NCBI RefSeq assembly: GCF_002775205.1
Contig: NC_036447.1
Span: 16,412,501 to 16,476,500 of the forward strand
Length of the DNA stretch: 64,000 nucleotides
From: Xiphophorus maculatus
Lineage: Eukaryota > Chordata > Actinopteri > Cyprinodontiformes > Poeciliidae
Reading direction: 5' to 3'
Shown here: positions 42,190 through 55,599 of the stretch, in pieces
How the letters are laid out: the number at the start of each line of letters is the position of its first letter
Numbering within the stretch: the stretch's first letter is position 1
Program-made: the position numbers and the translations under genes
The notes under the pieces: model-generated
The model's input: only the letters and a program-made list of their open reading frames with translations
Databases searched by the model: none
What the model was told of the DNA's origin: nothing

Positions 42190-43256
42190 GATAATCTTAC
42201 ACTCTGTGCGTTTATAAGCCTTTTTTACTCTGTTACATTGTGTAGCAATGCAACCACAAACTTATTTTATCAGAATGGATGTGGAATGAAATGTAACATA
42301 ATTTTCCAGATTTTTACAAATAAGATCTAGATAGTATGATGTTTGTTCACATTTAGCTCCTTTAGTCAGAAGAATCCCAGAAATGCTTTGTAGTTAAGTT
42401 TCCATCTGTTCTGAGCAGCTCCCCTGTTCCTGCTGAACAAAAATCATCCCTCCAGCTGGATGCTGCCACCGCCGTGTTTCACAGTGTGTGTTCAGCTCCA
42501 GTTTTACTAAATTTCTCTTGCATATCCAGAAAGTTACATTTTGTTCTTTGTTTGAAGTACATTCTTCCACAAACTTGCTGAGTTCTCTATGTGGCTTGTG
42601 GCCACCTCAAAATGATTGTCAGGTTTGTGAAATGTGCAACTTATAGTCCTATCAACAACATGTCCTGACTGAACTATGGAACGCTGCAGCTCCTCCAGCA
42701 TTACCAGCTGCTTCTCGGGTGCTGTCCTTGCCAGCTTAGGTGGATGTCTTGGAGTGTTTCCAGTTGTGCCATAATCAGATGATGGACTGATGAATCCTCC
42801 CTGAGATGTTGAATACTCAAGATATTGTTTTGTAACCTAAACAGGCTTTAAATTTCCCCACAGTATCGTCTATGACTGGTCTGCTGTGCACCTTGGTCTT
42901 CATGATGCTGTTTGTTCAGTAATATTGTCTGACAAAGCTGTGAAACCTCAACAGGATGTCTGCATTTGTACTGAGATTACATTAGACGCTGCGCACTGTG
43001 TAGCTTTTAATAATCAGCTGAAGACCACTGGTTGAACCGGGTTTTATTTGGAGGTATTCGATATAAAGAGGCTGTATACAAATGCAAGCTTTACTTTTCA
43101 GATATTTATTTGTGAAACACTTTTCAATTTAAAATTATCCACTACTTTGCGTTGGCCTTATAAATAAAATCCCAAGAAGATATACCGGAGTTTATTGTCG
43201 TAATATAACAAAGTGCGGTAAGGTTTAAAGGGTATAAATATTTTTGCAAAGCTCAG
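42190..43256 (-). mobile_element. Near full-length but decayed Tc1-like transposon
   Basis: The left side has GCAATGCAACCACAAACTT. Then, in order, come GATGCTGCCACCGCCGTGTT, ATGTGGCTTGTGGCCACC, CTGCAGCTCCTCCAGCATTA, TTAGGTGGATGTCTTGG and CTTCATGATGCTGTTTGTTC. The right end includes TTTTCAGATATTTATTTGTG and a terminal GTATAAATATTTTTGCAAAG. At about 1.07 kb it is the most complete copy of this family in the window. The transposase would be read on the minus strand, but it is broken by many stops and shifts. Confidence 0.8.
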
Positions 43257-43598
43257 CTCATCACAAAATTGGACAAACAAGTTGATATTAAATTAAGATG
43301 CTTGTTCCTGGAACATTAAGACATAAAAAATAGTATTAAAGTTGTTGTTTGGGGTAGGTAATTGCATTTCTGTAGTATTTTTACAAGCTGGACAAATTTT
43401 AAGCACAAGACGTCATCTTTTTTTATTTGTTACTCCATCTGTTTTTTTATAGTCTTGAGCTAAAAATACATTAATTTCTGTGTGGGACTTTAAGGATCAG
43501 GATGTGATACTGGAGTGTTAAGCTTTAAGTCGGTTCTTCATCTGGTCTTTTAGCCCAGAAGAGATGATAACTTGACCAGCTTATCAGCAGTCGTGACA

Positions 43599-43604
43599 TT
43601 TATT
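43599..43604 (-). promoter_or_regulatory. tns4: Poly(A) signal of tns4
   Basis: AATAAA on the minus strand about 70 bases after the tns4 stop codon. This implies a very short 3' UTR. Confidence 0.65.
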
Positions 43605-43672
43605 TCGACCGGTATTGCATGTCAGTCACAGGCAGTACAGTGTAAAATGGGAGGCCATCAGAGTTTGGTTGT

Positions 43673-46600
43673 CTACTGCTTGGGTACGGCAGCCTGAATA
43701 TACTCAATGGCTTCGTTGCAAGGTTGCAGGGGGTCACATTCTGCAAAGATGTGGCAAACATTCTCCATGCCAGCTTCAACACCTTTTGCCACAAAACCAA
43801 ACATCCTGCAGAGAGAAGGTATGAGTACTGTTTATATGCACTTGCACAAAAGGAACAATAGAAACTGATGTATTGCAGGTTGGAAGTGTAAATTACCTTG
43901 CACCAAAATTTGTGCCTTTCAACCACCTGCAGAAGAATAGAAAGCAACTTTATGAGCACTAAGAGAAATGTGAAGGGACGAGACACATGCATGTATCGAA
44001 TTCATCAAATTCATGAACATGTTGCATAAACCTACAGTCGATTGGCTGGATCTTCACCGCTGTAGCTGAGCAGATGAGCTGGGTAGTGGCGTCTGAAGAA
44101 AAGCCTGCCAAAAAAATGGTAGATTTTGGAAAAAATGTTTCACACAAACCTCACCTCGCCAGCAGCATGACTCTGAAGCAGGCTGTCGGTAACAATCTCA
44201 GCTGTATAATGGAGGGCTATATTTTCTTACTTCCTGTTGATATCGGTGAGTGTAACACCCTTGAGGGACACCTTCATGTTCACAATAGAGGGTGCGAATG
44301 AACCGGGTGTCTTCTCAAGTGTCAAGGACACCGCCTTTTGCACAGCACAGGGACCTGTCAGCATCTCAGTGGGAACGGCATTCAGATAGATAAAATTGCA
44401 GGCTGCAAAACAGACAAAGCGTCCATTTAGTTCTCTCTGCATTACTTACAAACCAAATAACAGATACGTGCAAATGCACAACGAAGAACATAACTTTTTA
44501 CTCCCTGGTTGTTACTTTTAACTTATTGCAAACTTTATTACCTTCACATGTGTCTTGCTTTGCATAAGCAGCTTCTATTGCTTCTTTATCTATCTGTTTT
44601 TATTTCCATGCATGCAAGATGTGACAACCTAAGACATGTTCTGGAATGCTAAGTAATGAAGTAGTTGTCTTATTTTATGTTTTTCCCTTGACCTGGTAAG
44701 AAAAAAAAAATTCTCAATATAATGACACAGACATTATGTCACCTTGACTCACCTGTTCTTTTGTTCTCCAATGATGCTTTTTCATTCACTTTCTCTCCAG
44801 TTGTGCCCATATCTGTAAAAGAAAATATGGAGGTGTTTCTTTTACAAATATCTGTATTAGTTGCACACAAACACATCAGGAAATGTCTCGCAATAAAAGT
44901 TTACTCACGCTGATCATTTAGTAGTAATCTGCAGGGTAGCGCATAAGGAGAGATAGTGTGCTGGTAAACCAAAGCCGAGAGACTACCTGCAAGAACAACC
45001 AAAATCTTTCGGGTTAGAATCTGAGAACAGTTTTGCTGCCATTTTTCAATCTAACTTTACCAAAACAAAAATGTGGCTAAATAAGTGGGTGTACGAAAAA
45101 CATGGTATTTATTTTTTCACGTCCAAATAACAGCAGAAATGTTGAAGTTGTTTGAGTCACCCCTATTATCTAATAATTTTTTTCTTGTTATCCTGTCTAA
45201 ATGCACACAGATACGCTGCTCAGGTCATCCTTCAAGAATTCGAATTGTCTAATCTTATCCCCAAAATAATTTCAATAACCAAAAAAAGTTGCGAAAGAAA
45301 AGAAGAAACACTTTTTTCAAAGATGTAAGAGACTATTTAGATGAGATTATTTGAAGCATTATTGGTTATGAGGAGAAAGCTCACAGGTGCAGAGCATACT
45401 CTAACCCCTTGCTATTCTTTTTTCTTGTTTGAAAAAGAAGAACAAGAAGATAAACATGTATCTGATTTGAAACTGTTGTCTGCAAAGATTCTTAAAATTA
45501 GCATAGAAATTCAGGATAACGTTTAGTTCGAGGCAGAGATGGTCCCAGCCTGTTTGACAGCCCAGGCAAACAACCCCACCGGCAAACACCCCTGATGAGG
45601 TACCGCCCTGGGTGGTTGCCCACATTGCCCATATCAAAAACCGCCACTGGCTTGAGGCAGAAATACCCCATTAAATGTTTCTTACACTGCTCACCTCTTA
45701 GTTTCAGTTTCCAAAGAAATAAAAGTAGAGTTAGCTTTTTTAAAAAAAAAAAAAAGAAAAAGAAGAATAAGTAGACACCTATAGTCCTACATAAACAGGA
45801 TTTGGTATTTCCCCATCCACTTTCAATGGAAAGAACTGAGCAAAAATGGAAAAGAGACTAAAACATGCTCAAGTATAGAATATACATAATTCTATTCACC
45901 TGTTCTTCAGAAAAAAACATCAGGAAATGAAGATGCTTAACATGACAAAATAAAGGTTTCCATATCACAGGCATTCTAATTGTCTTAAACCACAGAGAGT
46001 TTGAGGTTCCGAGTTTCTATCAGTCAACATCTACTTATGCAGCCAGAGGTACCATAGCATCTGTCTCACACATGGAAACCACACATGTTGAAGACGAGCA
46101 AAATGTCAGAAAGACAAAATGATCATGTCTCTGTGGTTAGGAAAACAAACCTCAAAAACTCATTTCTTGCAAGAAGACCAACTGAAGTCCTCTGAACATG
46201 AATCAGCTTTCATGTCATTACAAAACCTGAATTTTAAACTCACTGAACTATTGTTCAAAAAGGGGGAAAAAATGGAAGGTTTACTCACCAAAGTAGGGTT
46301 CCTGAGAAGAACCTTTGATGCGAACGCCTTTGGCCGATGATTCAATCAGAAAGTGTCTGATAAAATCTGAGCCGCTCTCTCCTGAGTACATGAGAGCAAC
46401 AAATGTCACAAAAACGTTCGCTCACCACATTAAAGAGGAGAAATTGTTTTTGGCCCAGTAAGAATTACAAAAGACCGCATGAAAACAACAAATATCGACA
46501 AGACCAATCAACAGCATTTAAGCAAGAAAACCACATCAGAAATGTTGAATCCAGAGCAATCTATCCTTGGACTCTGAAACACTAAAATACAAGTTACTGC

Positions 46601-49600
46601 AACACAAATTCAGACTGAAAAACCAAAACAATAAAGATGGTTATAATCACCATTTTCATATCTTTCCTCAGATATTGGATAGTATAAAGATCTGGGTCCA
46701 AGGCCAGTCATCTAAAAGGAGTCAATTATTTTTTTGTTTCTTCAAAGCCATTCCTAAGTTCTTTTAGTAGTATATTTTCCTTAGGGTCATTAGCATGTTG
46801 GAGAACACGACTTGCTTCTGAGGGTGAGCTTTCTGACATTAGGCCATCTGTTTCACTCCAACATGACCAGGTAGTCCTACAACCACTTGAATTTCTACAC
46901 AGATTCAAGATTCCCCCAGGCTAGAAGCAGCAATGCAGTCTCAAGACCTCAGATGTTTCAGAGCAGGTATATTGTGTTATTTTATTTCAAATATTCAGAG
47001 CTAATGTAACTGGCTAAAACATTCCCGTTGCGGTGGTGTCTTTGGAGTGGGCAATGTGGCTAGAAAAAGTTACCTGTCAATTCTTCTTGTTACATATCTG
47101 CAAGTGTCGTCAATGGGTAGAAGAAGAGGAGCCATACTGTATAATAATGCACTATGGGAAATTATGACTGTATGCATGGTTAGCAACGCACACGTGGGTA
47201 TGTAGTTGGCAGCAGATTTTTGTTTTGTTTTTTTCCCCTTCAGTGCTGGAGTCATTTTGGATTTTCTTTCATATAAACTATAAATACTCCTGATGTTGCA
47301 ATCAAAGAGTGGAGTTCTGCCGAAATGTTTTTGCATGTTTTTCCTCAGTTCTTTTTCTACCATTGTCACCAGAAGTCTGATCAAATTAATGGTGCATTTT
47401 CCCCTTGTGTCTGCACCCTGGGAGTCTGCTGTTCTCCCGTGAGCATAGTTCGGTTTAACAAAGTTAACAGATGTTGTCGCAGGGACATGAGGCTGCACAA
47501 ATCCTGTTTTTAGTTTCCATGTTATGAAACATGAATGAGATAACATATATTATTCATTTTATTTAAGCCATAAATTTATATTTCTTATATGCTATTCATT
47601 CAAATGTTTTGTATGATTGCAGGTTAATGACTGCTAAATTGTGTTTCATGATTTAAACAGTGATGAAGTTCCTATTCTATTCTATTCTATTCTCTTATTT
47701 TACCTGTGTTATTTGCTTATAGCACATTCAAAAGATATAAATGTAGGTTTTGAATTGAATCCATTTTAGACAAATGAAGACTTTCTTTAGTGATCCCTAA
47801 CCAGCTAATTTTTTTTTCTGTTTTTTATTTTTTGGGGGCTGAGGGTTCATTTGATTGCATATATGAACATAACAAATAAAGGATAGTTGGCGTGGTAACA
47901 TCAATTACTGAAGTTAACACCAAGGCCTCACAGTGGAGTTATATCCCACATCTTTTACTGATAAATTTTTATCTTAGCAAGTACCGTAACATTGTGTGCT
48001 CGCTATTAATTTCTCCCATTTCCACGAGGGTATGCTGCTGCAAGTTTTAAGCTTGTTTGTGAGGCTGCCAGCTCTGCAAGCTGGAACTTGAAGTTGCCAT
48101 AAAAGTTATTTTACGACAACCTAGAGTAATGAAGATATTTAACCCCTCAGCTTTCAAAACTTGTTTTAAAGTTTTGAGTTTCGCTTTATCTGAAAGGCGT
48201 TTATCTGTTGCTTGATGCTCTCACTTGTTATTAAATGAGTTATTTTACACAAACATTTTAATTCTTTACTATCTTTGCAGGATGGATAGAACTGTAACTT
48301 TAAAATCCTTGTATTTCCTTTGCTACAGGATAGTTTCTCACCAATCTATTTTGAAACATGTCTTACATGACGAGTGATGTCTTCCATATCTTTTTGTTGT
48401 AATTACCTTTACAACATTACAAATCTGTGACAGAACGAAACCTCCAAATGGCTTTGTGATTGAGATTTGTCTTTTGTTCTTTGATTGCTCTCAGAGTCGT
48501 AAACAGCCCCGTTTTCTTTGGTGTTTACACAATGCACACCGCGGGTGGAAAAATCACTGGCACCGTCCCCTGGCTCGCCGCAGACTGCTGCATGGCATAA
48601 GATGACATCCACTTTCCACAGCACATTGTGTTTGCATTGTTTGTCTTTGACTGTGGGAGTTGTGGCTTTAAGGCTTTCAGTTGCCTGTTTCTGACCAAAT
48701 ATTTTAAAAGCCGTTTAAATTGTGTTTTTTAGACGCAGACTGGACAGACAATCTGTCTCCGTGTTCCTCTCTGCAGGGTTTCTTCACATTGTTCATATCC
48801 AAACTCCATCGTTTTCCAGGCTCAAATTTCCACAGCTGCCAATCTTTTTCAAAACCAGCAGTACAAATTAAAAAGTTCACTGGGAAATTAGGGCCTTTTA
48901 AGGATGGACAGACAGAGGGATGAATGGGAAAATTTTCTTGGAATACAGATGTTTTTCCATGCTTTGATCTGTTTCCTTACTTTTCCAGATCTGTAAAATG
49001 CTCAATTCCAGACTCTTTTTTATGAATTTTCCAGAGTGTGCGTGTTTCTACACAACATAAAACAGCAAGCCTTGTGAGTGACTCATAAGTAGTCAAGAGC
49101 TGCTGTGTTCGTGAGCAGACGTTTACCTGGATAGGCGGCAGCAGTGAAGGTGGTGGGTGACTGGTCCACTTTCATGGCCAAGCCAAAGCTTCCTCTGTAG
49201 GAGGTGCTGTCTCTCACCACAAACGTCCCGGCTTCTTTATCCTTTAAAAGGGCTTCAGCTGGAGCAGAACAGTTAACAAAAGAAGGCATCGCGTTTATTC
49301 TGACATCCTTTGTTACACAGTGCACTGTACATAAAGCCAACATCAGGACCACCTTACTCTCTGCTCTGCTGATGTGCGGACGAAACCAGAACTTTGACGT
49401 GTTCATGACGAATTTCATAGATGGCTGGCTGCCGCTGAAACTAGCTTGAAAACACCTCCGTTTTGAGGGAGAGGCAGGGACTTTCTGGACCTGGTCAACT
49501 TCTGATCCAGAAGACCTCAGGTCTGACTCTGGTGCGCCATTGATCAGGAGCAAAGGAATATCTGTCTGGGAGCCGGCGAGCGAAGCAGGACTGCTGTTTG

Positions 49601-50755
49601 CTCCTCTGCTGTGTAGATGACCCTGCTTTGAGAGCGAGGGTCTGCCTTCCAATGACTGATATTTGGAGCCATCAGTGAAGGTGTTTAGAGTGCAAGTGGG
49701 GACGAACTCTGGAAAGTCGAGGTCCTCAGTCAAAGATAAGTTGCTGTACACAAACAAAAATCAATAAAATATCATCACAATACTTTTATACTTCAGTTTT
49801 TTTGTCTAAACAACAACTTTGAATTTGTCATTTTAAACTTTTTTTTTATAATGAATACACACTAAATACTATAATTTCTGGATTTCATTCTTGTTGAAAT
49901 TTTCAACAAGAATGTTCATTTTTTCCAGAATGAAAAAATGAACAGGAAGCCTGACTTCCAAATAAAAAGATAAAAAATTTCCTGAAGTTCACATTTTGAT
50001 CTTGCCGAGATGCTGTGGGGTGACTTGAAACAGGCTTTTAGTGCAAGAACCCATCAAACATCTCAAAGCAGAAAGCGAGGAGTGTGTCAAATGTTCTTCA
50101 CACTGATATCAGAAACTGATAGCTATCTATAAAACCATCTCACTGAAGCTGTTTCAGCCAAAGGTTAGGTGCGTATGCAGCTATAGGGGATATGGTGTTG
50201 TAACGTCTTCTTCAGTTAGAAAAATATATTTTTCTTGATGTCTTTGAAATTAAATTATTTTTCAAAGATAAATTAAAATGAGAGAATATCAACATGTAAA
50301 CATTTTTTGATAAAGAATTAAATATTTAATTGTGTTTCTTTATTTTTTATGAATTAGCAAAGTAACAAAAACCTACATAATTTGATTAACAGGCATTGTT
50401 TATCGCTACTTTCATATTTGAATCTGCTTGCTTTTGATGTGAAAATAAACTTCACGCACAGAGTGTGTGTTTCCAATGGTTGTTAATGAGCAAAAAATAT
50501 AACGTTCCCCCTCCTCTCAAATGTCCCTCTCACATGTAGAGCTGCTAAAATTTTCACATATTAAACTCTGGTTAAACTCTGCTTAGCCCTAATCTGGTTT
50601 TGGGTTGTAGGTGAAATTGTTCTGAAGAAAACCGTCTAATCTCCAAATATGTCTTTTTTTATTTTATGCTTATTGCCTCTCATAAACAAACAAAAAAACA
50701 AAAAAGACTTTTTTTGATCTATAATTAGATCTTGAAAATAGAGCACAGCTTTGTC

Positions 50756-50830
<75 letters not shown>

Positions 50831-53800
50831 GTCATATATATATATATATACTGTTTGTTTAGCTCAGCAATTTGATTTACCATATTTTATGCATTTGTTT
50901 CTATTACCTATCATTTAGATTTTTTTATTGGCTTCTGAAGATTTAACACAATGTGCTTTCTATTGTTCTTCTCAGTGAATTTTCTGTGTGGTAATTTTAT
51001 GACATGCAGTTATATAATAATCGGTTTGGTTTATAACTTTGGCTTTAACATTTTGTGTGGGAGGTGGGGGGAATGGTTATTTCAGTCTTGTGATTTGTCT
51101 TTCCGTTCACATTTTGTGCTTAGTCACATTCTTCAAAGTTGTTGTTTCAATCATTCCCATGTTTTCCTGTAACCCTGTTGTGCCTTCCTACCTGCACATA
51201 TTCACCTTCCTCCCTGTACTTACAGGTTTATAGTCTCTGTCAGATCGTCTTCTGTCTAAGCCCGTTTATTCCTCTTGTGGTGTCTCTGTCTGGTACCCAG
51301 TTTTTCTCCACTTGTGATCCAGATCTCTTCCTCTATTTGGTTTCTTCCCCTGACTCACTTCACCGGTATATTTGCCTAACATGTGATCCTGCCTGCTTCC
51401 TGTCTTAAGTGGGGTGCTTGTATAACACAGAACATAAAAACAGGAATAGTTTCTAAGTTATACTATAATTATTGGTTTTAATCTTATTCTTTTTCACATT
51501 TGTTGTTGTTGCTGCATTTTCTTTATCTTTTTCCAGGTTTCTATAATCATGTTTAAGTTCTTTTTGTTTTTGTTTAAGAAAAAAAAAAAAAACACGCCTC
51601 AATGAGATGAAATCTGAATGAAATGCAACAGAGTTTTCATCGGTTTTCACCTGCCCAAAATGTAGCTGGTATCTGAACATGTGGACGTGGAGAGCAACGA
51701 GGTGGCGCTGTTCCTGTTGGAGCCTGACAGGCGCAGTGACCCTAGAGAAAAGGCCAGGTCGTTCTTCGGCGAGGGGTTTCGCCTGGGAGCGCTTCCAAAT
51801 GGAAGAGGTGGCAGGGAGGATGTGGGAGAGCAGGAGAACACCAACGCGCCATTGGGGCTGCCTCTGAGGCTGCCGGGCATGGGGATGGGGACACTGGGAG
51901 ACACAACAGGAAGTGCAACTGCTGGCGATGAGTGTGGAGGGCATCCTCTGGGAATCAGCACGCAATGGGAAGCGCCATCTGAGTCATTCGAAGAAAGGGA
52001 GACTGAGGAAGAAATGAGGAGTCATGGTTAGGATGTATTTAAAGTGCTTTAGAGTTACATAAGAATATGAAAGCTTTCCACAGCCCAGAACTTGTCTGAC
52101 TTTGTTGTTTTTTTTTTGCTTGCATCATGGGTTAGGCCTCTTTCTTGAATCGCAGAAATGACCCTGCTAGAGAAGTTCACATTTCTCATGCAGGAACACG
52201 CAGAGCAGTCTATTATTTCCAAACTAATTGCTTTTCCAAGGCGTATTTCTGCTTTTGCAATAACAGAAAATAAGAGGAGTCTCAGCTTGTTCTTGGACTG
52301 TTGCGCTTGTGTCTGCCTCATTGTGCTGACGAGCACAGAGTGAATGTCTGGAGGAAAAAAACCTTTTCATTCCAGTAAGTATATGTGTAAGGGTGGGTTT
52401 TGTAGTTGAATTGACAAAAATAATGACTAACATTTTCACAGATAGGCTCTATATGACCACATGCAGCATGACACGTTGTAGCAAGGTGAAACATTGCAGA
52501 AATGGGAAATGAGAACTCATCAACAGGCGCAGAAATTCTCTCTTCTTGTTTTTGCCAGCCAGAAAATACATCTAAAAAAATCTTCAACTGCTACCGATTT
52601 CCTGTAAACTTTTTCACCTCTACGCCACTTAACGGTTTCAAGAAAAGCGATCAGAAGAAGTACAGGCAAAACACCTTTATGAAAAATGCGAGAGCAACAG
52701 GAAATGTATTTTCATATTGTTTTACCCCTTGTACACACTTTCTGATGGCAGCAGTTCCTGAGCAGAGGAGGCCTTGCCGGATCACCCCCAAGCTTGGCTG
52801 TGTGGTTAAACTTTCCTGACAGGGTGTGGTTTCAATCTGTTCAGATGTGGTGCAATAACTACACGATTAAAAGTATTTAATATATCACAAAAGGTGCGTG
52901 AATTTAAAAGCTGTACTTTTTGTTTTTACAAGGCTGACTGGTTTTATGGCACAATTAGACATCGCTGTTGTGCCAACGGCTGGTCACGCCAAAGAAGCTA
53001 CAAAGACACCTTTTAACTCTCCGAACCAGAGTGCAGCTCAGGGCATGTAGCTATCGCCTCCAAAAGCCACAGGAGTCTGAAGCAGACAGACTCCAAGCAC
53101 CACCACAGACTGGCCACCACACTGGTCTTCAGCGGAGGAGCAGCACCCCGTTGGCCAAAGGCACAGGGAGTGATGCTGGGCATCGAACCACCCAAGCCAG
53201 TACTACAGCCACATCCCACTGGTGCGGGCCAAACCCGGTGGTTGCAAGTAGGGTAATTAGCTCCTTTAGATATATTGTTATTTATGCTGACGTGTTTCTG
53301 AACACGACCGTTTTCCTATGACATCCTATAGTTTGTGTGCGTTTGAGTGTTTGCATGTTTGAAGCTGGATTGTGTTCGCGTCAGATTTGAAGAATCCTCA
53401 CCTTGAGTCCACTTCCAACTCATTCGCGGTGAGGATTTTTTAAATATGTGATATGACTCACCGCCCAGCGGACCGTTCTAAGAACAGCATACACATTAGG
53501 CAAGAAAAAAACTCCAAGCCCAAACAATTTTTTCTATTGCTTTTTGAGATGTCCACTCAATGGGGAATGAGCAATGGCAGAAAAACAACCATACAGCTGG
53601 GTTTTTCTAGTCAGACCAATGTTGGTGTCTAATTCAAGATTCCTATTCTGTTCTGAATCCCAGGGCTGTTTTTATGATGTTTTTGAAGGAATCTGGACTT
53701 TGTTTGAACATTGCTGGTTCAAAAAGTTAAATTCTATAAATCTGAATAGAGATTATTTAACCACACAGAGTTTGATATATATGTCCAAACTGAGCATAGC

Positions 53801-54686
53801 ACTATTTTAAATTCAGTGTCAGAATCGGTAAATTACTTTTCTAAAATGGCTCGAATAAGTTAAATAACTTGAGTTAAAGTACAAAGGCGTGAAATGAAGA
53901 ATGGGCAAAATAAGCAGCGCTCACTTGATTAGTTTGGCAGACACTGTATGTGAAAACATGTTCTCCAACATCGCGCTGCTTGACATTAACAATTGTAATT
54001 ATGTTGTCATTGGGGCGTCAAAATTTGCTCCTCTGTTACAAAATACTGCAGCTCGTCTCCTGACTAATTTGACTAATGATAGTTGTAATAGTATAAAAAT
54101 CCAGCAAACATTACCAGTTTGTGATTTGTATTTTACTTATCTTATTTGAACAGTTTTTTTTTCTGTAGTACCTTTTTCATTTGAAAAGAATTGCAGTCAA
54201 ACTAAAAGATGTAAAAATATATATGTATAGCCTCCCTTCCTCTTTAGTTTTATTTTTGCTCTTGTTAGCAGATTTTTATCTATTCATGCCTCTAAAACTA
54301 GACACAAAGTAGTAGAAGAGAAAAACCTACAAAGCGTAACAAGAACATTGAGGGTGGGCAAAGAAGATGTCGTGCCGTGATACAGTTCTCTACTTTTCAA
54401 AGAAAGACAACAGAAACAATCATAATTTAAGGATCAAATTCTGAAGAAGAAGCTACCATGTACCTGTTGGAGGGCTTGTGCAAGTGGGGCTTCGGATTGG
54501 TTCGAAAGTGGGATCCAGGTCAAGTATGAGTTGATTGAGATTTTCCAAGGTCATGTCAAGATCGTGGTCGACAAGGTGGAACTCTGGCTTAGGGATACCA
54601 AGTGACTGAGGGACATTTCCCTGTGAAGAGTCAAGGCAGGTGGTCTGACCCACTCTCAGAACATGGCAGGGTATCACTTGAGACAT
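43673..54686 (-). CDS. tns4: Tensin-4 (SH2 and PTB adaptor), 11 coding exons
   Basis: Tensin-4 is a short focal-adhesion adaptor that binds integrin beta tails through its PTB domain. Exons (minus): 54464-54686, 51651-52002, 49358-49743, 49127-49258, 46289-46381, 44909-44986, 44753-44812, 44231-44402, 44036-44104, 43897-43926 and 43673-43805. All phases agree, giving 575 residues, shorter than human (about 715) mainly in the Ser/Pro-rich middle. The start MSQV and a LENLNQLILDLDPTF block match human TNS4. The SH2 domain begins near residue 307 (SMKFVMNTSKFWFRPHIS) and carries the phosphotyrosine-binding motif FVVRDSTSYRGSFGLA with Arg336. PTB residues from about 441 include VPTEMLTGPCAVQKAV and FFRRHYP, ending in MFGFVAKG and ENVCHIFAECD. 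Exon 10 is a 30-base microexon. An in-frame ATG at 54704 could add six residues, and the acceptor at 54735-54736 shows at least one more upstream exon. Confidence 0.94.
45535..45655. repeat. Short dispersed-repeat fragment in tns4 intron
   Basis: A GC-rich patch with CCCTGGGTGGTTGCCCACA and AAAAACCGCCACTG stands out from the AT-rich intron. It resembles the end of a DNA transposon common in fish, but the family could not be fixed. Confidence 0.35.
47671..47695 (+). repeat. (CTATT)n microsatellite
   Basis: About five tandem pentamers in a tns4 intron. A similar imperfect run is at about 2276-2305. Confidence 0.85.
49886..49942. repeat. Two abutting perfect hairpins in tns4 intron 2
   Basis: The first is CATTCTTGTTGAAA (49886-49899), one central base, then its reverse complement (49901-49914). 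The second starts at the very next base: TTCATTTTTTC (49915-49925), a 6-base loop and its reverse complement (49932-49942). Confidence 0.95.
50758..50850. repeat. (TA)n microsatellite in tns4 intron 2
   Basis: About 70 bases of uninterrupted TA followed by TTGGTC and a further 19 bases of AT alternation. Confidence 0.97.
52940..53260. other. GC-rich block of unknown origin in tns4 intron 1
   Basis: A compact GC-rich stretch with an open plus-strand frame (52968-53321) and sharp contrast to the AT-rich flanks. It resembles no gene I know and no tns4 exon is needed here, since the phases already agree. It is probably a transposon fragment. Confidence 0.35.
53965..54115 (+). mobile_element. LINE relic
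   Basis: The plus-strand frame reads DINNCNYVVIGASKFAPLLQ followed by NTAARLLTN. This matches the recurring DYCNS...QNAAARLLT signature near the end of L2/Rex-type reverse transcriptases. It lies in tns4 intron 1. Confidence 0.65.
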
Positions 54687-54734
54687 GCCTTCAATTGTAG
54701 GCATCACAGTAGATGGAACCACTGTCTTCTTAAG

Positions 54735-55300
54735 CTGCAAAAGGCACAAGAAGAAAAATGTAATTAGAACTGATTTAATTTTGTGTGCTTATTGTGACAT
54801 CATACATTTTAGAGGAACTGATTTGTGCTTCTCTGCATTCACAGTCGGAAAAACTCAGTCTGCTTGAAACTCACTCACTGTCTTACTTCTAAACCTCAAC
54901 TGATTTTCTATGAAACGGTATGTCATCAGTAAGTAAATTTATTCCAGTAATTTAATTTAAATATGAAGCTCATATATTATATATTCAAAAGTTTCTTAGT
55001 GAAAGACTGTTCTATTTCTGTTTTTTGTCAATTAATCTGATTATTATGACTTAAAGTTAATGAAATCTATGAACATTTAAATATTGCAAAGTAAAAAGGG
55101 TTTTTAAAACCAAAATTTCATAGTTTGATCATGTGACTGACTTGATAGTTGTCCAGCAGACAGTCAGTGTCACCCTCACTGTCTGCACTTCCCTTTGCTC
55201 AGACTTCTGGGAAGCTTAGACTTCAAAAGATCAAGAATCTGACTGTTTAAACAGAGCTGAGTTAATCGAACAGGGGAAACCGCTGCTTTTAGAAAATTGG
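54735..55300. other. Upstream of the first recognised tns4 coding exon
   Basis: A polypyrimidine acceptor (TTTTGCAG, read on the minus strand) at about 54735-54742 shows the tns4 transcript begins further upstream. The first exon could not be identified. Confidence 0.4.
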
Positions 55301-55304
55301 GAAG

Positions 55305-55525
55305 TAAAACCTGTTCAAGATGTGGACTGCAGATGGGGTCAGAGCTTCAAGACTAACCACAAACAGGCATACCCATAATGCAAGCGCTAACGGTCACATT
55401 TATTGTGTTAAGTCCCTAATGAACCAGAGATCATGTCAGAAGTGTCTTTATTTTGTCTTTATTTCAACAAAGTCACAGGCTGATCACCACCATGGGATCC
55501 TGCATTGATACAGTAATTCAAGCAG
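55305..55525 (+). mobile_element. Internally deleted Tc1-like transposon fragment
   Basis: GTGGACTGCAGATGGGGTCA, CAGAGCTTCAAGACTAACCA and CTAATGAACCAGAGATCATG are from the middle of a Tc1-like transposase gene. They are followed, after a deletion, by CACAGGCTGATCACCACCAT and TTGATACAGTAATTCA from its end. It belongs to the same family as the element at 62930-63960. Confidence 0.75.
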
Positions 55526-55599
55526 CAAATGTCAGCAAAAGTTTTCAGAGGATCTTCTGTGTAGCACACATGTGCATTTCAGCAGACCCACAGTTCCTC

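Noticed and set aside
51681-52031. 116-codon plus-strand frame
   Set aside because: It is antisense to tns4 exon 2, whose frame and splice phases fit tensin-4.
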